A stretch of DNA of 64,000 bases from Natronosalvus rutilus (GTDB lineage: Archaea > Halobacteriota > Halobacteria > Halobacteriales > Natrialbaceae). The notes under the pieces were generated by a model. That model was not told where the DNA came from, did not search any database, and saw nothing but the letters and a program-made list of their open reading frames with translations. The stretch covers positions 3,639,451 through 3,703,450 of the forward strand of contig NZ_CP100355.1 in assembly GCF_024204665.1 (NCBI RefSeq), given 5' to 3'. Position 1 is the first letter of the stretch; every line of letters begins with the position of its first letter. Below are positions 8,901-17,329 of the stretch, in pieces. Made by a program: the position numbers and the translations under genes.

Positions 8901-10203
8901 GATAATAGGCATCAACGACGGTCGGTTCCTGCGTTTCCATCGCCTCGCGGTAGGCGACTTCGAAGTCGGTCCCGGAGAGGCCGGGGAGCGCCTCCCATAT
9001 CGGTTCGCCGAGGAGGCCCTCCTCGTTCCGGTCGAACATGGCTGCCGCAGTGTCGTTGAGGTAGGTCAACTCCCACCGCTCGTCGACCGCCATGAACCCG
9101 TCGCTAATCCGTTCGAACACCTCGTCGAGTTCGGTTCGCAACTCCTCGTGCTGGCGCTCGAGCTGGCGTTGCTTTCGTCTGAGACGCGAGACGTCCCGCC
9201 CGGCGATCACGACCCGTTCAACGATCCCTTCTTCGAGCAGTGGCGTAGCCGTGACCGAAATCCACCGCCGCGTTCCATCCGAGCCCTCGCGCGTCACGAG
9301 ACGATCAGAAACCGATTCGCCGGTCTCGACCGCCCGCGATACCGGATTGTCCGTGGCCGTAAGCGGATTGCCGTCGAGGCCTGCGACGTCGAAGTCGTCG
9401 ACGGTGAGTCTCGAGACCTCGGTGGTCTCGACGTCGAGGTGGTTTCTCGCTCGAGTGTTGATCCGTTCGACCGTCCCATCCGCTTGAGCGACCGCGAGGC
9501 CGACCGGCGCCGTCTCGAGGAGCCGCTCCGTGAGGTCACGCTCCTGGCGCAGCTCTCGTTCGCGCTTGCGGCGGTCGGTAATGTCGTGGACGACCGCCGC
9601 GTACCCCCGGAGCGAACCGTCGTCCCGAACGGCCTCGAGTTTGACGGCCGCCCAGAATCGCGACCCGTCCGCACAGACGCGCCACCCCTCGTCCCGAATC
9701 AAGCCGCGTTCGGACGTCCGCTTCAGGTGACGGTCCGGAACGCCCGCCTCGCGGTCGTCGTCGGTGTGGAGTACCGAGAGATGCTCGCCGATGATCGCGT
9801 CGGGTTCGTATCCGAAAGTGCGCTCGGCGCCCGACGTCCAGAACCGGACCGCACCGTCGACGCTGAGGGCGAAGACGGCGGTCTCCTCGACCGATTCGAG
9901 GAGCGTCTCGATCGCGTCAGGGCTATCGCTCGGCCAGTCGGTGAGCGTCTCGTCGGTGGCAGACGTCCGCGTCGGCCGCCACCACACACGGGCATTCGCA
10001 CCGACCTTCTTCGTCTCGAGGCAGTCTCGCTCCACGAGCCGTTCGAGTCTGGCGTACGTACTTCGCCGACCGAGATCGAGCACCGCAGCGACCTCGGGGG
10101 TCGTCCACGGCTCGTCCGACCCGTCGAAGACGGCGAGCGTCTCGCGAAGGCTGTCGGTCAGCGGCTCCGGCTGCATGCAACCGGTTACCAGCGTGACGTG
10201 CAT
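5998..10203 (-). CDS. Multi-sensor PAS/GAF bacterio-opsin-activator-like transcription regulator
   Basis: A 1401-residue one-component sensor-regulator. In order: an N-terminal winged helix (about 15-78, TTPEVAAVLDLGRRSTYARLERL, ending in the typical KKVGANARVWWRP); six PAS domains at roughly 98-215, 225-345, 360-475, 485-605, 612-730 and 745-855, most closed by a D[IV](T/S)(D/E)R linker; two GAF domains (about 870-1010 and 1030-1175); a bacterio-opsin-activator sensor domain (about 1185-1330); and a C-terminal HTH_10 (LTDRQRAALNAAYHAGYF). No histidine-kinase or receiver domain is seen, so it should bind DNA directly in response to ligands, redox or light. Start uncertain: ATG 10203 was chosen, ATG 10176 is also possible. 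Target genes unknown. Confidence 0.9.
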   Translation of the reverse strand: MHVTLVTGCMQPEPLTDSLRETLAVFDGSDEPWTTPEVAAVLDLGRRSTYARLERLVERDCLETKKVGANARVWWRPTRTSATDETLTDWPSDSPDAIETLLESVEETAVFALSVDGAVRFWTSGAERTFGYEPDAIIGEHLSVLHTDDDREAGVPDRHLKRTSERGLIRDEGWRVCADGSRFWAAVKLEAVRDDGSLRGYAAVVHDITDRRKRERELRQERDLTERLLETAPVGLAVAQADGTVERINTRARNHLDVETTEVSRLTVDDFDVAGLDGNPLTATDNPVSRAVETGESVSDRLVTREGSDGTRRWISVTATPLLEEGIVERVVIAGRDVSRLRRKQRQLERQHEELRTELDEVFERISDGFMAVDERWELTYLNDTAAAMFDRNEEGLLGEPIWEALPGLSGTDFEVAYREAMETQEPTVVDAYYPPFDAWYRDVAYPSESGLSIYFQDITERKEAETALRDSEERLRLALEAGELGAWELDLQTEASPERSPRHDRIFGYEDPVDDWSFERFLEHVHPADRDRVERQFEAAFESGEWSFECRILGADGELRWIRARGEFFFEDGDPVRAVGVVADVTDRKERERELEQYERAVETIDDGVYILDDDHRVKMVNDGFLSMTGYDRGKLVGEPAETVFSPESVDLADEKQTELESGDREFAVLEEVIHRADGTSIDVESRFEVFEFDDGSTGRVGTVRDISERVERERELEEVRRRYRTLVDHFPNGAVALVDEDLRYVTFGGTPEGTTDVTRGALEGDLLEDALPEQIAEVVVPRYEAALEGEGATFEETVDDRVYQFFFAPVRDADGDVFAAMGMSQDITERKRHENRLEALYESSRRFLTADTASAIGKTLTETAQEVLDLPGIVVYDYDDDRNRLVPGGSSAESGFMRDDFPVVSLDERSLTGHVFDCGENRYYENVLESPFLQVSPEETEMRAGLFVPLGSEGVLIAGSREVDGLDASTRRLVALLATNAEAAYERVNNERALKRQHEQLAALNSLNEVVREITDAVIDQSTREEIEATVCEHLAESDSYLFAWIGDVDTTQTVNLRTEAGVDGYLDGVTITVDADDDRSEGPTGRALRTGEIQTTQDIDTDARYDPWRDRVEPYGFRSSAVVPIVHEGTVYGVLNVYAERANAFEGQECALIGQLGEIVGHAIAAADRKQALMSDELVELEFRIQDIFATVEAPVETAGTITLDQAVQIEDDEYLVYGTATPDAVDGVAGLTEAIPHWKDVTFRSAGSPTGFVLRLSSPPVLSVVASLGGVVERVVIEDGDYRMTIHLAPTVDVRRVIDAVEASYPNVEMVRRRQITRPHDDPQRIQRQLVADLTDRQRAALNAAYHAGYFEWPRESSGEDVAASLDVAPPTFHQHLRKAERKVLDSLFSNEVQAEG

Positions 10204-10326
10204 CAATGTTCCGTCGATGGAGTCTCCCTCGTCACCGGCAACCAACTGCGGGGAGTGGTGATTCCGACTGTAACGTTCACCTCGAGAAGAGAGACGCCAC
10301 TCGCGCCCCCGGTGCGGAGACCTAAT

Positions 10327-10337
10327 CACTTATAGTG
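10327..10337. promoter_or_regulatory. Dyad CACTTATAGTG in the divergent promoter region
   Basis: An 11-bp near-palindrome (CACT-tat-AGTG) in the space between the PAS/GAF regulator and the divergent winged-helix gene. Read either way it offers a TATA-like core (ACTATAAGTG on the minus strand), so both genes may share it. Both start codons are 75-125 nt away, so transcripts would be leadered. Confidence 0.4.
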
Positions 10338-10412
10338 TGACCTTACAGCCGTCGGTACCGTCAGCCCTACAAGTGCTGGCAAACTGCGCTGCTGGCCGGC
10401 CGGAGCGAATCA

Positions 10413-10763
10413 ATGTCACAGCCAAATATGATGGACGAACGTGCGCGCTCAATTGATCTCACCACGAGCGATCGCCATCGATTGCTTGCCGACGACAGAC
10501 GACGGCTGGTGCTCGACATTCTCGCCGGAACGACTACGCCAGTCGATCTCGAGGAGCTGGCCGCCGGTATTGCAGCTCGCGAGGATGGAGTCAACACACC
10601 CGACGAGGGGGGCGCCGACCGCGTTGCGACTACCCTCCACCACCATCACCTCCCCAAGATGGCCGATATGTACGTGCTCGAGTACGATCCGAAGACGAAC
10701 GTGATTCGGCCATCGGGGGTTTCGCTCGACGACGTCCGTCCTGGCGACATTGACATCGAGTAA
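10413..10763 (+). CDS. Small winged-helix protein, DUF7344-like
   Basis: 116 residues. The segment RLLADDRRRLVLDIL near the N-terminus, a central helical part and the closing strand HHLPKMADMYVLEYD match the pattern of the haloarchaeal winged-helix family now called DUF7344, from memory. Such proteins are presumed DNA-binding regulators without an effector domain. It is transcribed divergently from the PAS/GAF regulator, a common arrangement for a regulator and its partner or target, but no functional link is proven. Confidence 0.75.
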   Translation: MSQPNMMDERARSIDLTTSDRHRLLADDRRRLVLDILAGTTTPVDLEELAAGIAAREDGVNTPDEGGADRVATTLHHHHLPKMADMYVLEYDPKTNVIRPSGVSLDDVRPGDIDIE

Positions 10764-11192
10764 TCGATCCTCTCGGGTTCTCGCGACGATCAGTCACCGG
10801 ACAGTCGTCGCGCTCGTCGGCGTCGCCGCGTAGGGTCTGCTTACTGGCCACTGCTCGAGTTCGTACGTCGGTTTTGAGCCCACCCACTGACGGCCAAAGG
10901 CGTTCTCGAACCTGCCGTCGGTAGCCCGTTCGTTCGAGGTCGAACGGACCGCATTACAAACCACTATTCAGGCATTGGACTCGAGCGACCGGTGGGTTCG
11001 ACGCCGACTGTCGACCGCTGGGCCGCCTCGTGTCGGTGGCCGTCGACCGCCACAAACCAGAATCGACCAGTCGCACGGACGACGGCCGCCTCGCGATGCC
11101 GCCGTCTGCCCGCTGTCACGACCCATATATCGTCTCCCACCCACTGTCACGACCCACACATCGTCTCCATCCACTATCACGACTTTCATACA
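10764..11192. other. Intergenic region, no supported gene
   Basis: 429 bases. Open frames continue in from the flippase side but translate to Arg/Ser/His-rich low-complexity peptide with no family resemblance. The only structure is the tandem repeat at 11113-11190 described separately. Confidence 0.6.
11113..11190. repeat. 30/31-bp tandem repeat directly upstream of the flippase start
   Basis: Units begin at 11113, 11144 and 11174 (periods 31 and 30). The first two share CTGTCACGACCCA and ATCGTCTCC; the third starts CTATCACGAC and runs straight into the flippase ATG at 11193. The first unit contains a TATA-like CATATAT. No spacers, so not a CRISPR. It may be a repeated operator or a leader element. 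Confidence 0.65.
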
Positions 11193-12683
11193 ATGAGTTC
11201 ACGCACGCTGAATCACATCGTACGCGGCTTCAAGGCTATGCTCGTCGCTCGAGCGATCTACATGGGCTCGAGCGCGGTGCTGATGGTCGTTCTGGCGCGA
11301 TTCCTCCTCGATCCCGACGGCTACGGCACGCTGTTCTGGGCGATCGGCGTGCTGAGCGTCGTCCAGTTGATCGCCGGCGGTGGCCTCGGGAAGTCCGCCG
11401 CGCGCTACCTCGCCGAGTATCGGGAGAAGGCCCCCGGCCAGATTCCTCGCGTCCTCGAGTTGACCGTCGCCGTGCAGGTGCTCTGCATCGCGGTCGTCTC
11501 GGTCATCCTGCTCTTTGGCCACGATCGGATCGCCGCGGTACTCGGCGACGGGGCCGTCGCGCCGTTTCTCGCTGCCGGGGCCGTCTACGTCCTGGCCATG
11601 TCGTTCCACGGCCTCGCTATCATCACTTTCCAGGGGTTCAACATGCTCGGGTACAGCGCCGCCGTCCAGGCGATCGGCGGCGTCTCGCGGCTCCTGTTCG
11701 CCGTCGCGTTCGTCGTCGCCGGCTTCGGCGCGCTCGGGGCCTTCTTCGGCTACGTCGTTGGCTACGCCATCGCCGCCGTCTTCGGGATTACCGTCCTCTA
11801 CCTCCAGTGTTATCGCGCCTTCGAGCGAGCGTCGTCGTTCGAACCGGGGCTCCCCCGCCGGGTGCTCGAGTACAGCGTACCCCTCACTGCGACCCGGGGG
11901 GCGAACGTCATCGACAAACAGATCGACATCGTCCTCGTTGGGTTCTTCCTCAACCCGGTAGCCGTCGCCTTCTACACCCTCGCGAAGCAGGTCGTCGATT
12001 TCGTCCTCGCGCCAGCGGATTCCCTCGGGTTCACCATCTCGCCCAACTTCGGCGAACAGAAGGCCGCTGGCGACATCGAGTACGCCCGAACGCTCTACGA
12101 GACGGCGCTGACGAACACGCTGTTGCTCTACGTCCCCGCGGCCGTCGGCCTGGCCATCGTCGCCGAGCCGTTCGTGACCCTCGTCTTTGGCGGCGACTAC
12201 GCCGGCGCCATCCCCGTGTTGCAGGTGCTCTGTGTCTTCGTCGTCCTGCAGGCGATTACGAACCTCACGAGCGACAGCTTAGATTACCTCGGACGCGCTC
12301 GCGCTCGAGCGATGGCCAAAGGCGGAACCGCCCTCGCCAACTTCGGGCTCAACGTCGTCCTGATCCCGACCATCGGCGTCGTCGGCGCAGCCATCGCGAC
12401 GGTCGCCACCCACTCGATTTACGTCGGCGTGAACCTCTACGTCGTCCACGCCGAACTCTCCTTGTGCCTCGAGGAACTCGCGGCGACGGTCGGGAAAATC
12501 GTCGCTATCACCGGCGTCATGGGGCTGCTGGTCGTCGTCCTCGCGCCCTTCATCTCGAGCCTGGGCATGCTGTTCGCGAGCATCGCCGTCGGCGTGGCCG
12601 TCTGGGCCGGACTCGCCTTCGCCAGTGGGTTGATCGATCCGCAGGACGTGCGAACGGTGCTGGGCTCGGGGAGCGACGTCTGA
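11193..12683 (+). CDS. Polysaccharide/oligosaccharide flippase (Wzx/MOP superfamily)
   Basis: 496-residue integral membrane protein with about 14 hydrophobic segments. The N-terminal part (KAMLVARAIYMGSSAVLMVVLARFLLDPDGYGTLFW) is typical of the polysaccharide_synt family: conserved small residues, then xGYGxLF after helix 1. Likely flips a lipid-linked glycan to the outside, as in S-layer glycoprotein N-glycosylation or exopolysaccharide export. No glycosyltransferase sits next to it, so the substrate is not indicated. Start chosen at ATG 11193 (MSSRTLNH); the in-frame extension upstream lies in the tandem repeat. Confidence 0.85.
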   Translation: MSSRTLNHIVRGFKAMLVARAIYMGSSAVLMVVLARFLLDPDGYGTLFWAIGVLSVVQLIAGGGLGKSAARYLAEYREKAPGQIPRVLELTVAVQVLCIAVVSVILLFGHDRIAAVLGDGAVAPFLAAGAVYVLAMSFHGLAIITFQGFNMLGYSAAVQAIGGVSRLLFAVAFVVAGFGALGAFFGYVVGYAIAAVFGITVLYLQCYRAFERASSFEPGLPRRVLEYSVPLTATRGANVIDKQIDIVLVGFFLNPVAVAFYTLAKQVVDFVLAPADSLGFTISPNFGEQKAAGDIEYARTLYETALTNTLLLYVPAAVGLAIVAEPFVTLVFGGDYAGAIPVLQVLCVFVVLQAITNLTSDSLDYLGRARARAMAKGGTALANFGLNVVLIPTIGVVGAAIATVATHSIYVGVNLYVVHAELSLCLEELAATVGKIVAITGVMGLLVVVLAPFISSLGMLFASIAVGVAVWAGLAFASGLIDPQDVRTVLGSGSDV

Positions 12684-12714
12684 CTAGAAAATCCGTGTCG
12701 ATGCGGCGAGCGGG

Positions 12715-13860
12715 TCAGATCCGCGGTTCGAGCAACTCGTCTTCGTCCTCGATCTGACGATTGTGCAGCGCCTGCCCGCTCGAGCGATCGAACAGGTGAA
12801 TCGCCGACTCCGGGAGCCGCGCCGCGTACCGCTCGCCGTCGCGCATGAGGCGCATCCCCTCGGTGATCGCGTTGATCGACAGGTCGGTCTCCGCGAACGT
12901 CGCCAGCAGGTTGTTCTCGTTGCCCATCGGCTCGACGACGTCGACCTCGACCGGGAAGTCGTGAACGCTGCCGCCCGACTCGAGCAGTTCGACGTCCTCC
13001 GGACGAATTCCGAGGATGAGGTCGGTCGTATCGCCGAGGTCCTCGCGGACCGTCGACGAGAGTGGGTACTCGAGGGAGGTGCCCTCTAGAAGGAGTCGAT
13101 CCTCCTCGAGCGTCACGTCGAAGAAGTTCATCGCCGGCTCCCCGATGAAGCCCGCGACGAAGAGATTCTTCGGACGGTGATAGCACTCGAGGGGCGTCGC
13201 GACCTGCTGGAGTTTTCCGTCGTCCAGGATGGCGATTCGATCACCCATCGTCATCGCCTCGGTCTGGTCGTGGGTGACGTAGACGGTCGTCACGCCCAGG
13301 TCGTTCTGCAGGCGCTGGAGTTCCATGCGCATCCCCGACCGAAGTTTGGCGTCGAGATTCGAGAGCGGTTCGTCCATCAGGAAGACGGCGGGATCGCGAA
13401 CGATCGCTCGGCCCAGCGCGACGCGCTGTTGCTGCCCGCCGGAGAGTTCGCTGGGTTTACGATCGAGCAGGTCGGCAATCTCGAGCAGTTCCGCGGTCTC
13501 CTCGACGGCGGCGTTCATCGCCGTCTTGTCGAGGTCCGTGGACTCCTCGAGGCCGAAGCGCATGTTCTCCCGGACGGTCATGTGCGGGTACAGCGCGTAG
13601 CTCTGGAACACCATCGCGATGTCCCGCTGCTGGGCCGGGACGTGGTTGATCCGTTCGCCGTCGATCGAAATCGTGCCGTCGGAGACGGTCTCGAGGCCGG
13701 CGATCATCCGGAGCGTGGTGGATTTCCCGCAGCCGGATGGGCCGACGAGGACGAGGAACTCGCCGTCGTCGATGTCGATCGAGACGTCGTCGACCGCGAC
13801 GATCTGGTCGTCGCCGTCGTCGAAGCGTTTCGTTACGTTGTCGAGTGTGAGGTTGGCCAT
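12715..13860 (-). CDS. Sugar ABC transporter ATP-binding protein (MalK/UgpC type)
   Basis: 381-residue CUT1-class ATPase that energises the two permeases encoded just upstream. Walker A GPSGCGKST (about 39-47), Q-loop in VFQSYALYPH, signature LSGGQQQRVALGRAI, Walker B FLMDEPLSNLD and the H-loop VYVTHDQTEAMT are intact. The C-terminal ~140 residues are the MalK regulatory (TOBE/OB) domain, ending in an acidic tail. Last gene of the four-gene transporter operon, 25 nt after the MalG-like permease. The sugar cannot be inferred from the ATPase. Confidence 0.94.
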   Translation of the reverse strand: MANLTLDNVTKRFDDGDDQIVAVDDVSIDIDDGEFLVLVGPSGCGKSTTLRMIAGLETVSDGTISIDGERINHVPAQQRDIAMVFQSYALYPHMTVRENMRFGLEESTDLDKTAMNAAVEETAELLEIADLLDRKPSELSGGQQQRVALGRAIVRDPAVFLMDEPLSNLDAKLRSGMRMELQRLQNDLGVTTVYVTHDQTEAMTMGDRIAILDDGKLQQVATPLECYHRPKNLFVAGFIGEPAMNFFDVTLEEDRLLLEGTSLEYPLSSTVREDLGDTTDLILGIRPEDVELLESGGSVHDFPVEVDVVEPMGNENNLLATFAETDLSINAITEGMRLMRDGERYAARLPESAIHLFDRSSGQALHNRQIEDEDELLEPRI

Positions 13861-13885
13861 TGGTTAGTGTGGTTGGTGTAGTCGG

Positions 13886-14791
13886 TTACGATGCACCCGT
13901 GATTCCCTGGGCGAACTGGCGGCCGAAGATCACGTAGATGAGAATCGTCGGCAACGCGGCGATGAACGCGCCGGCCATCTGAATGTTGTACTCCTGGGCC
14001 AGCGATCCCTGCAGTTCGTTCAACGATTGGGTAACGACGTAGTTCGAGCGCGAACTGACGAGGACGAGCGCGAACAGCAGGTCGTTCCAGACCTGGGTGA
14101 ACTGGTAGATGAGCGTCACCGCGAACATTGGCAGCGACAGCGGGAAGACGATCCGCTTGTAGATACCGAACGCGTTCGCACCGTCGATCTTCGCCGCTTC
14201 GATCATATCGTCGTCCATCCCCTTGTAGTACGATCGAAACAGGATCGTACAGATCGGAATTCCGTAGGCGGTGTGCGTGATCGTCAGTTCGATCAGGTCC
14301 ACCCGCTCGGCGAGGAAGGGCGCAAACGAGAGCAGGTCGGCGAGACCGACCATCGACCAGAACTGCCGGAGCGGCACCAGTACGGACTGATACGGCAGGA
14401 AGACCCCCGCGAGGAAGATTACGAGGACGCCGACCTGGCCGCGCCAGGAGAGCTTCGTCAGGCCGTACGCGGCGAGGCTGCCGAACAGCGCCGACAGGAC
14501 CGTCGCCGGAACGACGAACGTGACGCTGTTGAGGAGTCCGCCCTGCAATCGGCCGAACGCCTCCTGCCACGGCGCGAGAGTGAACCACTCGGGAGTTGGC
14601 GGGATCAGCGGCGTCGTCTGGACGAAACCGGCGTCGGTCTTGAACGCGGTCGTCATCCCGCCCCACAGCGGTGAGAGGTAGAACGCGATCAAGCCGACCA
14701 GGACCACGTAGAGCGCGATTCGCTGGGTGTCGAGGCGCTCGAGCGTTCCGTCGGGCGTTTCGTCGGCCGTTTCGGATTCGACGAGTGCCAT
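13886..14791 (-). CDS. Carbohydrate ABC transporter permease (MalG type)
   Basis: 301-residue inner-membrane permease with six predicted helices and the EAA loop EAAKIDGANAFGIYKRIVFPLSLP (about 205-228) that docks on the ATPase. Its start codon overlaps the stop of the MalF-like gene (TAATG), indicating coupled synthesis of the heterodimer. The C-terminus ends FGRQFAQGITGAS, the normal end of CUT1 MalG proteins (QGITxGAxKG), slightly shortened. Confidence 0.93.
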   Translation of the reverse strand: MALVESETADETPDGTLERLDTQRIALYVVLVGLIAFYLSPLWGGMTTAFKTDAGFVQTTPLIPPTPEWFTLAPWQEAFGRLQGGLLNSVTFVVPATVLSALFGSLAAYGLTKLSWRGQVGVLVIFLAGVFLPYQSVLVPLRQFWSMVGLADLLSFAPFLAERVDLIELTITHTAYGIPICTILFRSYYKGMDDDMIEAAKIDGANAFGIYKRIVFPLSLPMFAVTLIYQFTQVWNDLLFALVLVSSRSNYVVTQSLNELQGSLAQEYNIQMAGAFIAALPTILIYVIFGRQFAQGITGAS

Positions 14792-15831
14792 TACAGATCA
14801 CCTCGTTTATACTGCAGATACAGGTACGGACCGACGACCGTCAGCGCTAGCAGGAAGAGGACGGTCGCAACGGCCGCGCCGTACGCCCACTGAGTCCGTG
14901 AGAAGGCCACCCGGAACATCATCACTGCGAGGATGTCCGCGGATCGACCGGGATTGTCCCCGAACATGACGTAGATGAAGTCGAACGCTTTCAGCGCGAA
15001 CACCATCAACACGACTGCCGCGGACGTCGTCGCCGCGCTCAACTGGGGGACGATGACGCGCAAGTACATGCGGAACGTGCTGGCTCCGTCGACTTTCGCC
15101 GCCTCGTAGTGGGCGTCCGGAATCGCGCGAAGCCCGGCCAGGTAGACGACCATCGCGTAGCCGCTGAACTGCCAGGTCAGCGCGAAGATGATCGCCGCGA
15201 GCCTGGTGTCCGGGTTGCCGATCCAGTTTCTCGTGAGGAAATCGAGCCCGAGCCCCCGGAGGACGACGTTGATCGTCCCCGTCGTTGGGTTGTACATCCA
15301 CGCCCAGAAGATGGCCGTGACGACGAACGACAGCGCCATCGGCAGCAGGTAAATCGTCCGGAACGTGTTCTCGAATCGGATGTTCTGGTCGACGAGAATC
15401 GCCAGAACGAGCCCGATCGCGAGTGAAACGCCCGTAAACGCGACCAGCAGGACGACCGTGTTCCGGAACGCTGCCCTGAACGATTTATCGTCCGGCATCT
15501 GGCGGTACATATCGAGCGACAGGTCCGTGTAATCGGGCTGGAGCAGACTGCTCCAGTCGGTAAGCGAGATGAGCAGGTTCCAGCTGATCGCCCCGTAGAC
15601 GAACAGGCCCATCAGTAGCGCCGGCGGGAGCCAGAACGGGATCGCCTGGACCGCCTCGCTGTGACGGAGTCGGGTCCAGCGACTGGTGCGCCCGCTCGCG
15701 CTTGTACTCGTGCTCGAGGCGCCGCCGTCGGTTCGGACGGGTCGCTCGTCGGTTCGTTCCTCCTCGGAATCCGCCGCTTCACGACGCCCGCGAGCGAGAC
15801 GCGTCAGTGTTCGACGTATGTCAAAGTCCAT
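14791..15831 (-). CDS. Sugar ABC transporter permease (MalF type)
   Basis: 346 residues. A ~60-residue Ser/Thr/Arg-rich cytoplasmic N-terminus precedes six membrane segments beginning at AIPFWLPPALLMGLFVYG. The EAA loop is EAAKVDGASTFRMYLRVIVPQL (about 243-264). It forms the translocation pore with the MalG partner, whose start overlaps its stop. The binding-protein gene lies 20 nt upstream, so the operon reads SBP-MalF-MalG-MalK. Confidence 0.93.
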   Translation of the reverse strand: MDFDIRRTLTRLARGRREAADSEEERTDERPVRTDGGASSTSTSASGRTSRWTRLRHSEAVQAIPFWLPPALLMGLFVYGAISWNLLISLTDWSSLLQPDYTDLSLDMYRQMPDDKSFRAAFRNTVVLLVAFTGVSLAIGLVLAILVDQNIRFENTFRTIYLLPMALSFVVTAIFWAWMYNPTTGTINVVLRGLGLDFLTRNWIGNPDTRLAAIIFALTWQFSGYAMVVYLAGLRAIPDAHYEAAKVDGASTFRMYLRVIVPQLSAATTSAAVVLMVFALKAFDFIYVMFGDNPGRSADILAVMMFRVAFSRTQWAYGAAVATVLFLLALTVVGPYLYLQYKRGDL

Positions 15832-15851
15832 GAACTAGATTCAGTGAGTTC

Positions 15852-17168
15852 TCAGAAGATGTCGATCAGTTCCTGGGTCGTCTCGTCCGGGTCCCAGTTG
15901 TCGGTGAAGACCGCGAACGCCTCCTGAACCTCACTCGCCTGGGCTGGCTGGAGCCCGCTCCCGTGAGCAATCGACGTGACCTGCTCGTCGGAGTCCTGGA
16001 AGGCCGACATCTGGTCCTGCAGGAACGGCGGGAACTCGTCGGTCGGCACGTCGGTTCGCGGCGGGATCGAACCCTTCGGGGGGTTGAACCGCTCCTGGGC
16101 GTCGGCCGTCGAACAGTACTCGATCCACGCCTCGGTCGCGTCCGGGGTGGGGTTGTTCGCCGGCATGACGAACGAGTCCATCACGAGCGTGTAGACGCCC
16201 TCGGTGCCGGGGAAGGCGGCGTAGTCCCAGCCTTCGCCGTACTCGAAGTCCTCCGCGGTCTGGTACTCGCCGGCCGCCCAGTCGCCGTTGTGGTGGAACG
16301 CCGCGTCGCCGGTGATCACGGCGTTGTTGGCCTCGTCCCACGAGACCGTACCTGCGTCTTCGTTGAAGTACTCGCTGTAGTCGGCGACCAGCGACAGCGA
16401 GTCGTTGATTTCGCTCTCGAGGTCGGACGCGTTGCCGTCGAGGAACTGCTGGAACGTGTCGACGCCGTGCTGGCCGGTGAAGACGACCTCCCACAGCTGG
16501 AGGGTGCCCCATGGCTCCTGGGTCTGCTGGGCCATGCCGACGTACCCCGCGCTATCGACCGTCTCGAACGCCTCGAGTAGCCCCTCGGGGCCGTCGATGC
16601 TCTCGACGTCGACGCCGGCGTCGTCGAGCACCTCGACGTTGTAGAAGACGTTGTTCAGTCGGTGGATGTTGATCGGGACCGAGACGACGTCGCCGTCGAT
16701 GGTGGCCGCCTCCACGACGCTGTCGAGGTAGGCGTCCTGGGCGCCGTCTTCGTACAGTTCGCCGACCGGCTCGAGCGCGTCGGCTTCCGTGTACGTCCTG
16801 AGCGCCTCGCCAGGCCAGATCTGGAACGTTCCCGGTGGCTCTTCGTCGATCACGCGAGCCTGGATCGTCTGGTCGATCCCCGAGCCAGCGCCGCCAGGAG
16901 CCGGGTTGGGGCCAGCGGTGAAGTCCGTGTTCTCCTCGTACCCGTCGACGAGTGCGTTGAACGCTTCCTGTTCGCCGCCGGCGGTCCACCAGTGGACGAT
17001 CTCGAGGTCGCCGTCGCCACCACCGTTCCCGTTCCCATTCCCGTTCCCAGTCGCGTTCCCGTTTCCATTACCCTCCTCATCGTCCGCACAACCGGCGAGG
17101 GCAGCGGTACCGATTGCCCCGGTCGTCAACAGATACCGTCGGCGGGTAACTCCGTTATGGTCTCCCAT
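15852..17168 (-). CDS. Sugar-binding lipoprotein of the ABC transporter (family 1)
   Basis: 438-residue extracellular binding protein. The N-terminus has a twin-arginine signal (TRRRYLLTTGAIGTAALAGC), with the lipobox Cys at about residue 27, so it is expected to be exported folded and lipid-anchored. A Gly/Asn linker (residues ~32-54) precedes the mature fold, which starts LEIVHWWTAGGE as in glucose/maltose-type SBP_bac_1 proteins. First gene of the transporter operon, with a TATA box about 27 nt upstream and a palindrome beyond it. Ligand probably a mono- or disaccharide; the isomerase and dehydrogenase nearby argue for an aldose. Confidence 0.92.
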   Translation of the reverse strand: MGDHNGVTRRRYLLTTGAIGTAALAGCADDEEGNGNGNATGNGNGNGNGGGDGDLEIVHWWTAGGEQEAFNALVDGYEENTDFTAGPNPAPGGAGSGIDQTIQARVIDEEPPGTFQIWPGEALRTYTEADALEPVGELYEDGAQDAYLDSVVEAATIDGDVVSVPINIHRLNNVFYNVEVLDDAGVDVESIDGPEGLLEAFETVDSAGYVGMAQQTQEPWGTLQLWEVVFTGQHGVDTFQQFLDGNASDLESEINDSLSLVADYSEYFNEDAGTVSWDEANNAVITGDAAFHHNGDWAAGEYQTAEDFEYGEGWDYAAFPGTEGVYTLVMDSFVMPANNPTPDATEAWIEYCSTADAQERFNPPKGSIPPRTDVPTDEFPPFLQDQMSAFQDSDEQVTSIAHGSGLQPAQASEVQEAFAVFTDNWDPDETTQELIDIF

Positions 17169-17188
17169 GCTAGCGGGAACTGTGCTAA

Positions 17189-17227
17189 ACAGGTTAATAA
17201 ATGTGTGTATCTTTCACTCGATAGTGA
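17189..17227 (-). promoter_or_regulatory. Promoter and 14-bp palindrome of the sugar ABC operon
   Basis: On the minus strand, TTTATTAACC (17189-17198) sits about 27 nt upstream of the binding-protein ATG, fitting a leaderless TATA box. A palindrome TCACT-cgat-AGTGA (17214-17227) lies 16-38 bp further upstream, where haloarchaeal activators and sugar regulators (TrmB-like or GlpR-like) commonly bind. The regulator itself is not identifiable here. Confidence 0.6.
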
Positions 17228-17329
17228 GTTTATTTTGCAGATGTCCGTTTCGCGGGGGGTACGACCGGACGCAGTGGACGTCCGTCGGCTCTCGGAAGAG
17301 GTAAAGCCCGGCGAACGGGACTGACGAGC

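Noticed and set aside
7456-10335. 959-codon open frame opposite the PAS/GAF regulator
   Set aside because: It is antisense to a gene with clear domains; long antisense frames are common in high-G+C DNA and its translation shows no domain.
11113-11190. Possible CRISPR fragment
   Set aside because: Units are directly adjacent without spacers and imperfect; no cas genes.
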